Origin: JBBQXY01 sp051004815
Lineage (GTDB): Bacteria > Chloroflexota > Ktedonobacteria > Ktedonobacterales > Ktedonobacteraceae
Assembly (NCBI GenBank): GCA_051004815.1
Contig: JBPCJY010000110.1
Coordinates: 1 to 28,578 of the forward strand
Reading direction: 5' to 3'
Length of the DNA: 28,578 nt
This document shows positions 1-6,900 of this stretch, in pieces. A model generated the notes under the pieces. It saw nothing but the letters and a program-made list of their open reading frames with translations, searched no databases and was not told the origin of the DNA. Made by a program: the position numbers and the translations under genes. How positions within the stretch are numbered: the stretch's first letter is position 1; every line of letters begins with the position of its first letter.

Positions 1-101
1 TCTCCGTGCCACGACAGATTCTTCGCTGCGCTCAGAATGACAAGGCGCGGAACACAGAGGTGCAAACCCTCCCTGTGTAAGCCCTGGCGGTCGCCCTGGT
101 A
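1..101. repeat. Dispersed palindromic repeat, cut by window edge
   Basis: Bases 19-42 are the exact reverse complement of 5032-5055. Bases 59-86 (GGTGCAAACCC...GTGTAAGCCCTG) match 5108-5139 with a few differences. The end, GGCGGTCGCCCTGG at 88-101, is shared with the right arm of the palindrome at 20188-20225. This is therefore one more copy of a non-coding, MITE-like repeat family whose left part lies outside the window. No open frame here looks real. Confidence 0.7.
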
Positions 102-162
102 CTCACCTTGATGATGAACATTGGCATGGTGACCGCACGAGTGAATATAGCACCCTTACAAG

Positions 163-1893
163 CTAGTCGGAAGGTTTTTCTGGTGAGACATGGTACCTTT
201 GCGCTATACGCGGGTTGCGATTTCCGTGTAATGCCAGGAGTGGGATCAACCACGCCCAGAGACCACGCAGGTAAGCCCATTGAAAATCTGGCAGACCGGG
301 AATGTAGGTGTCGTGTGGCCCCCAGGCATAGAAACAGTAGATGCTGAGCATGCTGAAAGCCAGGAGCGCGACGATCAAGGGCAAACGGGTCAGGCCAAAG
401 AGGGGTAGCTCATCCGTGCTGGTAGCGGCGGCGAGGGCATAGAGGCCAAAGAAGGTGACGGTATACCATGGCCAGAACCAGGGCGTTCCAATCGCACAGT
501 AGAGTAACCAGGCCATGGTGAGCCAGCGAAAGAGGCTGGGCAAGCTGCGCAATGCCCTTGCCGAGCGGAGGGCTTGCCAGCCCAGCAGCGCGTACAGTAT
601 GACGAAGAGGCCAATACTGAGCGTATGACTGGTGGCCTCTGCTGCTGAACCGTAGTAGGGTGGTCGCGGAAAACCCAGGTCTGTAATCATGCTATTGTAG
701 AGTCGGCTCAAGAATTCGGGCAGCGTATTGATATCGCGTGAGGTGGTCGGATTGGTATGAACAATATTCAAGATCGCCCCATTTTGCCAGAAGGGAGCAT
801 AGAGCAGAATAATGATGCCGCCAAAGAGCAAGACCGCTGTAGTTACCGTCAAGAGTGGTCTGCGTGATTGCTTGTAGAGAAAGAGCAGTACAAAGGGTAA
901 CAGCACGAGCAGGTTGATTTTCAGGCAAGCGGCGAGGGCAAGCATGACGATGGTAAGGATCGGTAGCTTTGCTTGCTGTGGTGTCGCGGCGGCTGTTTGT
1001 GGAGTGGGCAGGAGGAACCAGAGAGCGAGCAGTACGAATAGCAGGAGCTGGGCATCGTTATGGGCATTGACCGTGGCTTCAAAGAGCAGCAGCGGGTTCC
1101 AGGCGAAGGCAAAGGTTGCCAACCAGCGTTTGGTAGTTGAGACCTGTCCTTGCAACAGTTGGACACGACCCACGATAGACCAGATGAGCAGCGTTGAACA
1201 GAGATGGGTGACGAGACCTAACAGGCGCAAGGCCAGCACCATCGGCACAAGAGACTGTGTGCCAAAGACGAGGGTTAGCCATTGCAGTACGCAAGTGATA
1301 CCTGCCCAGACCGGCCCATAGGCGGAGGGCTGATCGTTCCAGTAGAGTTGTGGATAGACCGGGTCAGCGTGAATAGCGGTGGGCAGCGTCGTAAGTGGAT
1401 TGAGGTGGTAGATGACTCCAATACGGGCATAGGCGATGTATGAAAAGATATCCGGGGAAGTGACCACTGGAAAAAGTAGGTACAGTCCACCTAGCAGCAG
1501 CGTCGAGTAGAAGATGTAGCGGTAAGAGGTAATGTGGCGTGGTAGACGATAGAGGGCCAGCACATACAAAAGAAAGATGATGATAAAGGCACTTATAAGG
1601 AAGGGCATTTGTAGCCAACCGAGTATAGCGGCAGGAGGAGTTGGGTTGGCACTGGTGATGGACGACGAGACAGCCCAACCTGGGAAGAGCAGGTGCGTAG
1701 GCAGTAGCGACCACGAACCGAGGGTTGACAATAACGCGGTATGAAACCAGAATCCGCCCAATGGCAATGCCGCGTCCAGAAAGAGGATCGCGCCAAGCAT
1801 GGCTAGCGGCAAGATAATTGGTAAGTAGCTATGTTTCCTGCCAGGAAGCAGGGTTGCTGTATCTTTACCCAGGTGTGGTGCATCTATGTTCAT
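163..1893 (-). CDS. GT-C type membrane glycosyltransferase, MptB/DUF2029-like mannosyltransferase
   Basis: A multi-pass membrane protein of 576 residues with a dozen or so hydrophobic segments. After about four membrane spans, SPDIFSY (residues 146-152) is followed by AYARIG and HLNPL, and then by DPVY, W and SAYGP. This pattern is typical of polyprenol-phosphate-mannose-dependent GT-C mannosyltransferases, with the Asp in the first large outer loop acting as catalytic or metal-binding residue. The likely job is to transfer a lipid-linked sugar to a cell-envelope glycan on the outer face of the membrane. I chose the ATG at 1893 because AGGAG lies 7 bases upstream. The ATG two codons earlier is too close to it, and the further upstream extension (to 2040) lacks a ribosome site. 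It is divergent from the DUF1800 gene. The family call is good; the exact donor and acceptor are unknown. Confidence 0.75.
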   Translation of the reverse strand: MNIDAPHLGKDTATLLPGRKHSYLPIILPLAMLGAILFLDAALPLGGFWFHTALLSTLGSWSLLPTHLLFPGWAVSSSITSANPTPPAAILGWLQMPFLISAFIIIFLLYVLALYRLPRHITSYRYIFYSTLLLGGLYLLFPVVTSPDIFSYIAYARIGVIYHLNPLTTLPTAIHADPVYPQLYWNDQPSAYGPVWAGITCVLQWLTLVFGTQSLVPMVLALRLLGLVTHLCSTLLIWSIVGRVQLLQGQVSTTKRWLATFAFAWNPLLLFEATVNAHNDAQLLLFVLLALWFLLPTPQTAAATPQQAKLPILTIVMLALAACLKINLLVLLPFVLLFLYKQSRRPLLTVTTAVLLFGGIIILLYAPFWQNGAILNIVHTNPTTSRDINTLPEFLSRLYNSMITDLGFPRPPYYGSAAEATSHTLSIGLFVILYALLGWQALRSARALRSLPSLFRWLTMAWLLYCAIGTPWFWPWYTVTFFGLYALAAATSTDELPLFGLTRLPLIVALLAFSMLSIYCFYAWGPHDTYIPGLPDFQWAYLRGLWAWLIPLLALHGNRNPRIAQRYHVSPEKPSD

Positions 1894-2072
1894 CTGCATT
1901 CTCCTAGTGTACACTGAGTTGAGCGTAGGGACAAGGGGGACTGAGGCAAAACATTGATTGTTTCCTAAAGGTGTCTTGAGGATTTCTTGAACCCTATCGG
2001 GTATTATAGTTATAGGAACCTGGCCAGGACTTACACGCATGCCAGGTATATATAATGTGGAGCAATGAAACT
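1894..2072. promoter_or_regulatory. Divergent promoter region
   Basis: The region lies between two divergent genes. On the plus strand TATAAT stands at 2051-2056, close to the DUF1800 start, and TTGAAC (1987-1992) with an 18-base gap to TATAGG (2011-2016) is another candidate. On the minus strand TATAAT (plus ATTATA 2003-2008) could serve the glycosyltransferase. None has a strong -35 and -10 pair, so the assignment is tentative. Confidence 0.35.
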
Positions 2073-3686
2073 ATGAATTCCGATGAGGATCTGAATAATC
2101 AACCAACTGAACCAAATGGTCTAAGACAATCTGTATCCCAGATGCCGGTGAGCGGGCAGGTGATACCCCCAACACCTGCCCCGGCCTTCTCGTCTCCTGG
2201 TCGTAAGATGTCGCGGCGCAAGTTGATGGGAGCCTCTGTGCTGGGCCTGGCCGGTATTGGTGTGGGTGGGATTGTCCTGGAGCAGTGGATACAGCATGGT
2301 GGCCTGAACGATCTTTTTCACGGCCCGATGGCTAGCAGTATGCAAACGGGCCATTTGTTGCGCCGTGCTGGTTTTGGGGCGACCCCCGCCGAATTGACGC
2401 TCTATCGCGACCTTGGTTTTAGCGGGGCGGTAGACCGCCTTATTAATTATCAGCAGGTCTCAGAAGACGCTACGGAGAGTCGCCTCAAGGCACTGAATTT
2501 GGATTTGAGCAAGTCTGCGAATCAGCAACGCTGGTGGCTCTTGCGTATGGCATGGACGCAGCGACCTTTGCTGGAGAAGATGACCTTGTTCTGGCACGGG
2601 GTGCTGACGAGTAGTTTTCGCAAAGTGGGCGGGCCAAAGGCGTATGGGCGCATGATGGTGCAGAACCAGTTCTTGCGCGAGCATGCCTTTGATACCTTTG
2701 ACAATATTATGCTGGGCATCACCGCCGACCCGGCGATGCTCTTCTACCTCGATTTAACGAAAAGTACGAAAAGTGCGCCCAATGAAAATTATGCGCGTGA
2801 GATGATGGAGTTGTTCACGTTAGGGCTGGGACACTACACCCAGCAGGATGTTTCGGAAGGGGCCGCGGCCTTGACTGGCTGGCATGTGAAGGGACTAAGC
2901 TCGCACTATAATCCCAACGATCATAATAGCCTGGACAAAGTGTACCTTGGGCAGCGCGGGAACTTTGATTATAAGGATGTTGTTCGTATTCTGGCAAGCA
3001 ATCCGGCAACGCCGTGGTTCATTTGCCGTAAGCTGTTTACCTTTTTTGTCTATGAAAACCCCAGTAATGATGATGTAAAGCCGTTAGTTGATAGCTATGT
3101 ACAGAGTAATCACAATATGGGCGCGGTTATGCGCACACTACTGACGATGCCACAATTCTTGTCGGCCAAAGCCTATCGTAGTCGTATCAAGTCGCCAGTT
3201 GAATATACTGTTGGGGCCTATCGCGCTATGAATGTGCAGGGGAGCGGCGATAGCTTATCTTCCTATCCGACATTGATGGGACAGACCATCTTTGATCCAC
3301 CCAACGTGGCGGGTTGGCCGGGCGACAAGGTGAGTGCGCTCTGGTTGAACAGTGGGACGTGGATGACGCGCCTGAACTATATCGACGTGGTGCTAGCGCG
3401 TGGTACCTTCGCCAAGGGACAGGCGGCACCGCTAGACCTGCAAGGGATAGTCAACGCGAATACGATAGATACGCCAGAGCATTTTGTCGATTACTTCGCG
3501 TCGTTCCTGCTGGATGGAGTGCTGGATGCGTCTGTGCGGACGCAATATATTGACTACTTTACCACAAAGGATACGAGTAAAGGGAATGCGCACATCACGT
3601 TAAAGAACGGGCAGAGTTACCCCTTGAATCGTGTGCGTGGAACGCTGTACTTGATGATGGCCTCGCCAGAGTACCAGCTCAATTAA
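2073..3686 (+). CDS. DUF1800 family exported protein
   Basis: 537 residues. A long hydrophilic N-region is followed by RRK at 48-50 and a hydrophobic stretch at about 51-69, which looks like a Tat-type signal or an anchor. The DUF1800 body starts with HLLRRAGFG (94-102) and contains the family landmarks F-W-H-G, NENYARE-MMELFTLG, LTGW and FDPPNVAGWPG. The function of DUF1800 is not known; it is usually encoded next to a DUF1501 protein, as here, and both are predicted to be exported. The start at 2073 has GGAG 10 bases upstream. An in-frame ATG at 2055 would add six residues but has only a weak AGG before it and overlaps a TATAAT. It forms a two-gene operon with the next gene (12-base gap). 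Confidence 0.85.
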   Translation: MNSDEDLNNQPTEPNGLRQSVSQMPVSGQVIPPTPAPAFSSPGRKMSRRKLMGASVLGLAGIGVGGIVLEQWIQHGGLNDLFHGPMASSMQTGHLLRRAGFGATPAELTLYRDLGFSGAVDRLINYQQVSEDATESRLKALNLDLSKSANQQRWWLLRMAWTQRPLLEKMTLFWHGVLTSSFRKVGGPKAYGRMMVQNQFLREHAFDTFDNIMLGITADPAMLFYLDLTKSTKSAPNENYAREMMELFTLGLGHYTQQDVSEGAAALTGWHVKGLSSHYNPNDHNSLDKVYLGQRGNFDYKDVVRILASNPATPWFICRKLFTFFVYENPSNDDVKPLVDSYVQSNHNMGAVMRTLLTMPQFLSAKAYRSRIKSPVEYTVGAYRAMNVQGSGDSLSSYPTLMGQTIFDPPNVAGWPGDKVSALWLNSGTWMTRLNYIDVVLARGTFAKGQAAPLDLQGIVNANTIDTPEHFVDYFASFLLDGVLDASVRTQYIDYFTTKDTSKGNAHITLKNGQSYPLNRVRGTLYLMMASPEYQLN

Positions 3687-3698
3687 GGGAGAAAAAAG

Positions 3699-4961
3699 AT
3701 GAAGCTTTCTCGCAGAGCTATGATAAAAGATGGGTTGTTGGTGGTGTCGGCGGGCATGGTGATGCCTGCCATTTTTAGCCGGGGAATTGCCTCGGCGCGG
3801 GCGCAGTCAATTGATGGTTCGCATATTGCCCAGGCTGCCAGCGACCGCACGCTGATTGTTGTACAGATGGCGGGTGGCAACGATGGTCTGAATACGGTCG
3901 TGCCATTCACCGATTCGCTCTATCATAAGCTGCGTCCAACGATAGGGATAGCGGATGCCAACGTGCTACCGTTGGATAGCCGAGTGGGGTTACACCCTAA
4001 CCTGGCACCGCTCAAGCAGTTGTGGGATGCTGGTCACATGGCTGTTGTTGAGGGAGTGGGATATCCGAACCAGAGTCTTTCGCACTTTCAGGCTATGGAT
4101 ATCTGGCAAACGCTGGATTTGAGTGGTTCTGGTAGCGAGGGCTGGCTGGGGAAGCTCGTGTCGGGCTGGGTTGACCAGGATGGGCATCCATTCAAGGCGA
4201 TGGATATAGGGGTGCAGACGGCGCAGGCTTTGTCATCCATCAGTGCGCAAGTGCCGACGTTGAGTAGTGTGAACACCTATCGCATCTATCCTGACCCAGC
4301 TGATACCGACAATGGGAATGCGCGTCTGAAGGCTCTAATGAATCTCTATAACGCGTATCCCAAGACATCGCCCTACGCGGCGTTGCTCGATGCCACGGCA
4401 TTGAGTGCGCAAGAGGGATCACGTCAGTTACACGATGCTGAAACAAACTACCATACGACGGTAACGTATCCAACGGGGCCGTTCGCAGCTGGCTTAAAGG
4501 TGTTGGCCGAGGCGATAGTACAGGGATTGGGTCTGCGCGTGGGTTATGTAACGCTGGGCGGTTTTGATACGCACGCAAATCAGCAAGCGACGCATAATGT
4601 GCTGATGAAGACGCTAGCTGATGGTCTCGTGGCTTTCTATAGCGATCTGGAACAGCACGGCAAGGCCGATAATGTGGTGATAATGACCTGGTCAGAGTTC
4701 GGGCGGCGCGTCGAAGAGAACGGTAGCCTGGGGACGGATCATGGCACGGCTGCACCGATGTTTGTGCTGGGCAACCCGATTACCAAGGGCGTTTTTGGTG
4801 AGCCACCGAGTTTGAGCAGCCTGGATACCAATGGCAACCTGAAATATTCGGTTGATTTCCGCACGGTCTACGCCACTGTGCTGGATCGTTGGCTGGGAGC
4901 TTCATCACACGATGTGTTAGGTGGCTCCTACGGCTCGCAAAATTTCTTGCCCACGCCGTAG
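3699..4961 (+). CDS. DUF1501 family exported protein (sulfatase-like fold)
   Basis: 420 residues. The N-terminus has an RR pair at 5-6, a hydrophobic core and a small-residue region (ASARAQ, about 31-36), which fits a Tat signal peptide. The mature part starts with LIVVQMAGGNDGLNTVVP, the hallmark of DUF1501. GGFDTHANQ and, further on, MTWSEFGRRVEENGSLGTDHGTA are the other conserved blocks, giving an alkaline-phosphatase/sulfatase-like arrangement of metal ligands. GGGAG lies 7 bases before the ATG, and the gene follows DUF1800 by 12 bases, so both are co-transcribed. The family is sure; the substrate and biological role are not known. It is followed by a palindromic repeat that could also end transcription. 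Confidence 0.87.
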   Translation: MKLSRRAMIKDGLLVVSAGMVMPAIFSRGIASARAQSIDGSHIAQAASDRTLIVVQMAGGNDGLNTVVPFTDSLYHKLRPTIGIADANVLPLDSRVGLHPNLAPLKQLWDAGHMAVVEGVGYPNQSLSHFQAMDIWQTLDLSGSGSEGWLGKLVSGWVDQDGHPFKAMDIGVQTAQALSSISAQVPTLSSVNTYRIYPDPADTDNGNARLKALMNLYNAYPKTSPYAALLDATALSAQEGSRQLHDAETNYHTTVTYPTGPFAAGLKVLAEAIVQGLGLRVGYVTLGGFDTHANQQATHNVLMKTLADGLVAFYSDLEQHGKADNVVIMTWSEFGRRVEENGSLGTDHGTAAPMFVLGNPITKGVFGEPPSLSSLDTNGNLKYSVDFRTVYATVLDRWLGASSHDVLGGSYGSQNFLPTP

Positions 4962-4985
4962 ATGAGAGTCCATCAGGGCGGTTGC

Positions 4986-5139
4986 AAGGGTGCTTACACA
5001 GGTAGGTTTTTGCACCACCCGTTCCCGCCCCTGTCATTCTGAGCGCAGCGAAGAATGACAGGGGCGGGAACGGGGCGAAGCCCAGCAGGACAGAGGCGAG
5101 ACCGGGCGGTGCAAAAACCCTTCCCGTGTAAGCACCCTG
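4986..5139. repeat. MITE-like nested inverted repeat
   Basis: The outer arms, about 4986-5020 and 5104-5139, are imperfect inverted copies of each other (GGGTGCTTACAC... and ...GTGTAAGCACCCT). Inside them, 5018-5040 and 5052-5074 form a perfect 23-bp inverted repeat around the 11-base loop GAGCGCAGCGA. The copy at 1-101 carries the same core in the other orientation. The RNA would fold strongly and may act as a terminator for the DUF1501 operon. No protein is encoded, so movement in trans is assumed. Confidence 0.8.
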
Positions 5140-5197
5140 CCGTCTCCCTGGAAGCCGCGCCTCTCTCTTTTCGTTGGCTGTAATGTCGGCAACGAAG

Positions 5198-5515
5198 TTA
5201 CATCAGCGTTACATCTTTCGTGTGCGTGCCGATATACCAAATGTTGCCGAATGAGTCATTTACGCCTCCAGTACGATCCCCATAGGACTGATCCTCAGGT
5301 TCCGAAATCGAGGTGGCACCGGCCTGGAGAGCTTGCTTGTAGACAGCGTCTACATCGTTCACGTACAGGTAGATTGCCGCGGGCATCGGCTCCCCTTTCC
5401 AGGCACCGCCGCCACCAATCATGACCATCGAGTCGCCGATCCTGACTTCGGCGTGTATGCCACCAGCGGAGCCTATGGTGCGGAATGTTTCGACCGCGCC
5501 GAATGCTTGTTTCAC
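5198..5515 (-). pseudogene. VOC/glyoxalase-like protein, 3' fragment (codons 31 onward)
   Basis: The minus strand encodes VKQAFGAVETF...IHAEVRIGDSMVMIGGG...AIYLYVNDVDAVYKQALQAGAT...YGDRTGGVNDSFGNIWYIGTHT, the body of a PhnB/VOC metalloenzyme-like protein (betaalphabetabetabeta modules). The usual N-terminus is missing. Upstream of the GTG at 5515 the frame runs into element DNA and a stop, with no ribosome site. The missing 30 residues lie at 18551-18646 on the same strand, and joining at the shared core gives an uninterrupted protein of about 135 residues. The gene has been split by insertion of the integrative element and this half is probably not expressed as a working protein. The substrate of the intact enzyme cannot be told. 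Confidence 0.9.
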
Positions 5516-5527
5516 GATATCGCAATC
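5510..5527. other. attL, left junction of the integrative element
   Basis: The core TTTCACGA at 5510-5517 continues as TATCG, against AATCG on the right side, so 12 of 13 bases agree. Bases to the left are VOC codons; bases 5516-5527 (GATATCGCAATC) are element DNA. They form one arm of the dyad that is rebuilt in the excised form with 18543-18554. Confidence 0.82.
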
Positions 5528-5611
5528 GCAAAAGAACGCAGCGTAATCCCCGATTCATTGACGTACCCTTGTATAATAGAACAGACAAATGAATATTGGT
5601 AGAGAGTGGTA

Positions 5612-5641
5612 TTGCAGTGCTATTCTCTACCTTGCTACAAT
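5612..5641 (+). promoter_or_regulatory. Candidate promoter of the primase-polymerase gene
   Basis: TTGCAG (5612-5617), an 18-base spacer and TACAAT (5636-5641) precede the start at 5660. The -10 box is good and the -35 box poor. A second TATAAT stands at 5572-5577 without a -35. Confidence 0.4.
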
Positions 5642-5659
5642 GAATGGAGCAACCCGTTT

Positions 5660-6541
5660 ATGAGCAGTGAGCATGCTCGTGCTTTTGCAGAAGTCGAGCG
5701 ATTAGAACAGACTGTGCCTGAAGAGTTACAGGCATATCCGCAATTTGTTGGCTGGGAACTTTTTGAGCGTTCCGGCAAGCCAACCAAAGTACCCATTAAT
5801 CCTCATACTGGCTACTACGCCAAAGTAACTGACCCCCAAACATTCGGAAGCTTCAAAGAAGTACTTGCCATGCTAAAAAATGGTAGAGCCAAAGGTATTG
5901 GCTTTGTGTTCACAGAAGACGACCCCTTTGTAGGAACCGACCTTGACCATTGCATCACAGATGATGGCACAGTTGATGAGTGGGCGAAGGAGATTGTCGC
6001 CAATCTCAACTCCTATACCGAATATTCCCCATCACAGACTGGACTGCATATTCTCACACAAGCCCGATTACCGGAAAGAGGCAGACGGAGAGAGAACACA
6101 GAAATCTATGCTGTGGGACGCTACTTTACGCTTACTGGCAATCATCTGACCGTAACACCCCGTACCATCGAACAACGGCAAACCGAGCAGTTGCAGATAT
6201 ACCAACGCCTTGCGCCACGAGAAACGGCAACCCCCATCCCTGTGTTTTCTCAATCCCAGGCAGATGCAGAAGTCCTTGAGAAAGCGGGGCGTGCCAGAAA
6301 CGGTCAAAGCTTTATCGCGTTATATCGCGGGGATATTGGCGGGTTCCGCTCCAAGAGCGAGGCTGACTTTACCCTTGTGCTCAGACTTTTATATTGGTGC
6401 AATGATGATATCGGGCAGGTGAGACGTTTGTTTGAACGCTCTGGCTTGTATGATGAGAAAACCAACACAGCGCGAGGTGAGACCGACTACCTGGGGAGAA
6501 CCATACAGAACGCTTTGAGGAAGCGGCAGCGACATACTTAA
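5660..6541 (+). CDS. Primase-polymerase (AEP) domain protein, NrS-1 polymerase-like, without helicase
   Basis: 293 residues. The first half resembles the archaeo-eukaryotic primase-polymerase domain of phage and plasmid replication proteins: KVPINPHTG (43-51), GTDLDHC with the metal-binding D94 and D96, SPSQTGLH with S123 and H130, and EIY-GRYFTLTG (149-160). The last third (NGQSFIALYRGD, SEADFTLVLRLLYWCNDD, LFERSGL, TIQNAL) looks like the helix-bundle domain that follows the polymerase in NrS-1-type proteins. The usual helicase part is absent, so the protein could prime or extend DNA for element replication but would need a partner for unwinding. The ATG at 5660 has GGAG 11 bases upstream; an upstream in-frame ATG at 5606 has no ribosome site. 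It is the first gene after the left element end. Confidence 0.75.
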   Translation: MSSEHARAFAEVERLEQTVPEELQAYPQFVGWELFERSGKPTKVPINPHTGYYAKVTDPQTFGSFKEVLAMLKNGRAKGIGFVFTEDDPFVGTDLDHCITDDGTVDEWAKEIVANLNSYTEYSPSQTGLHILTQARLPERGRRRENTEIYAVGRYFTLTGNHLTVTPRTIEQRQTEQLQIYQRLAPRETATPIPVFSQSQADAEVLEKAGRARNGQSFIALYRGDIGGFRSKSEADFTLVLRLLYWCNDDIGQVRRLFERSGLYDEKTNTARGETDYLGRTIQNALRKRQRHT

Positions 6542-6585
6542 ACACTACATAGCATCACCGTTTGTTTCAGGCAAAGGAAAGACGC

Positions 6586-6613
6586 TTGTCTTCTTGTTTT
6601 GCTATGCTATAAT
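6586..6613 (+). promoter_or_regulatory. Promoter before the small basic ORF
   Basis: TTGTCT (6586-6591), a 16-base spacer and a perfect TATAAT (6608-6613). The predicted start point lies only about 4 bases before the ATG at 6624, so the message would be nearly leaderless. Confidence 0.55.
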
Positions 6614-6623
6614 CGCCTCAATT

Positions 6624-6788
6624 ATGGGCGAATACAAATTGTCTTCTGTCTCTCAATCTTCATTCCATGCCTTAAAAAGTAAGGCGAGGCGTGCTGCACA
6701 GCTAGAGGAAGTAAGAAAGAGACGAGCGGTAGTATACAGGCTTTTTGCCGAGAAAAACCGCCTGCAGCGGAAAGCACTACTGGTATAA
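6624..6788 (+). CDS. Small basic protein, unknown
   Basis: 54 residues, rich in Arg and Lys (KSKARRAAQLEEVRKRRAV...EKNRLQRKA), mostly helical in appearance, and possibly nucleic-acid binding. I do not recognise it. The start at 6624 follows a good promoter directly and has no ribosome site; an in-frame ATG at 6594 would start inside the promoter. It lies between the primase-polymerase gene and the restriction-modification gene. It is small enough that it could be a chance frame. Confidence 0.4.
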   Translation: MGEYKLSSVSQSSFHALKSKARRAAQLEEVRKRRAVVYRLFAEKNRLQRKALLV

Positions 6789-6839
6789 CTCTCTGTGTTC
6801 TCTTTATCGCTTCCTGATGCATATAGATGGTTTGCCATG

Positions 6840-6868
6840 TTTCCTCTGGGCAAGCCATCCGTTATAAT
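6840..6868 (+). promoter_or_regulatory. Candidate promoter of the type IIG gene
   Basis: TATAAT at 6863-6868, with TTTCCT (6840-6845) 17 bases before it as a weak -35. GAGGA follows at 6887-6891, 9 bases before the ATG at 6901. Confidence 0.45.
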
Positions 6869-6900
6869 ACCAGTCAGTAGAAATGTGAGGAAGTAGCAAG

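Noticed and set aside
914..1321. Plus-strand frame opposite the glycosyltransferase
   Set aside because: Composition is that of a shadow frame, and the minus-strand membrane protein explains the region.
4240..4755. Long minus-strand frame opposite DUF1501
   Set aside because: It is antisense to a clearly conserved protein, has Arg/Ser/Pro-rich shadow composition and no ribosome site.
5034..5240. Small minus-strand frame across the palindromic repeat
   Set aside because: It lies in the non-coding repeat and overlaps the VOC gene end.
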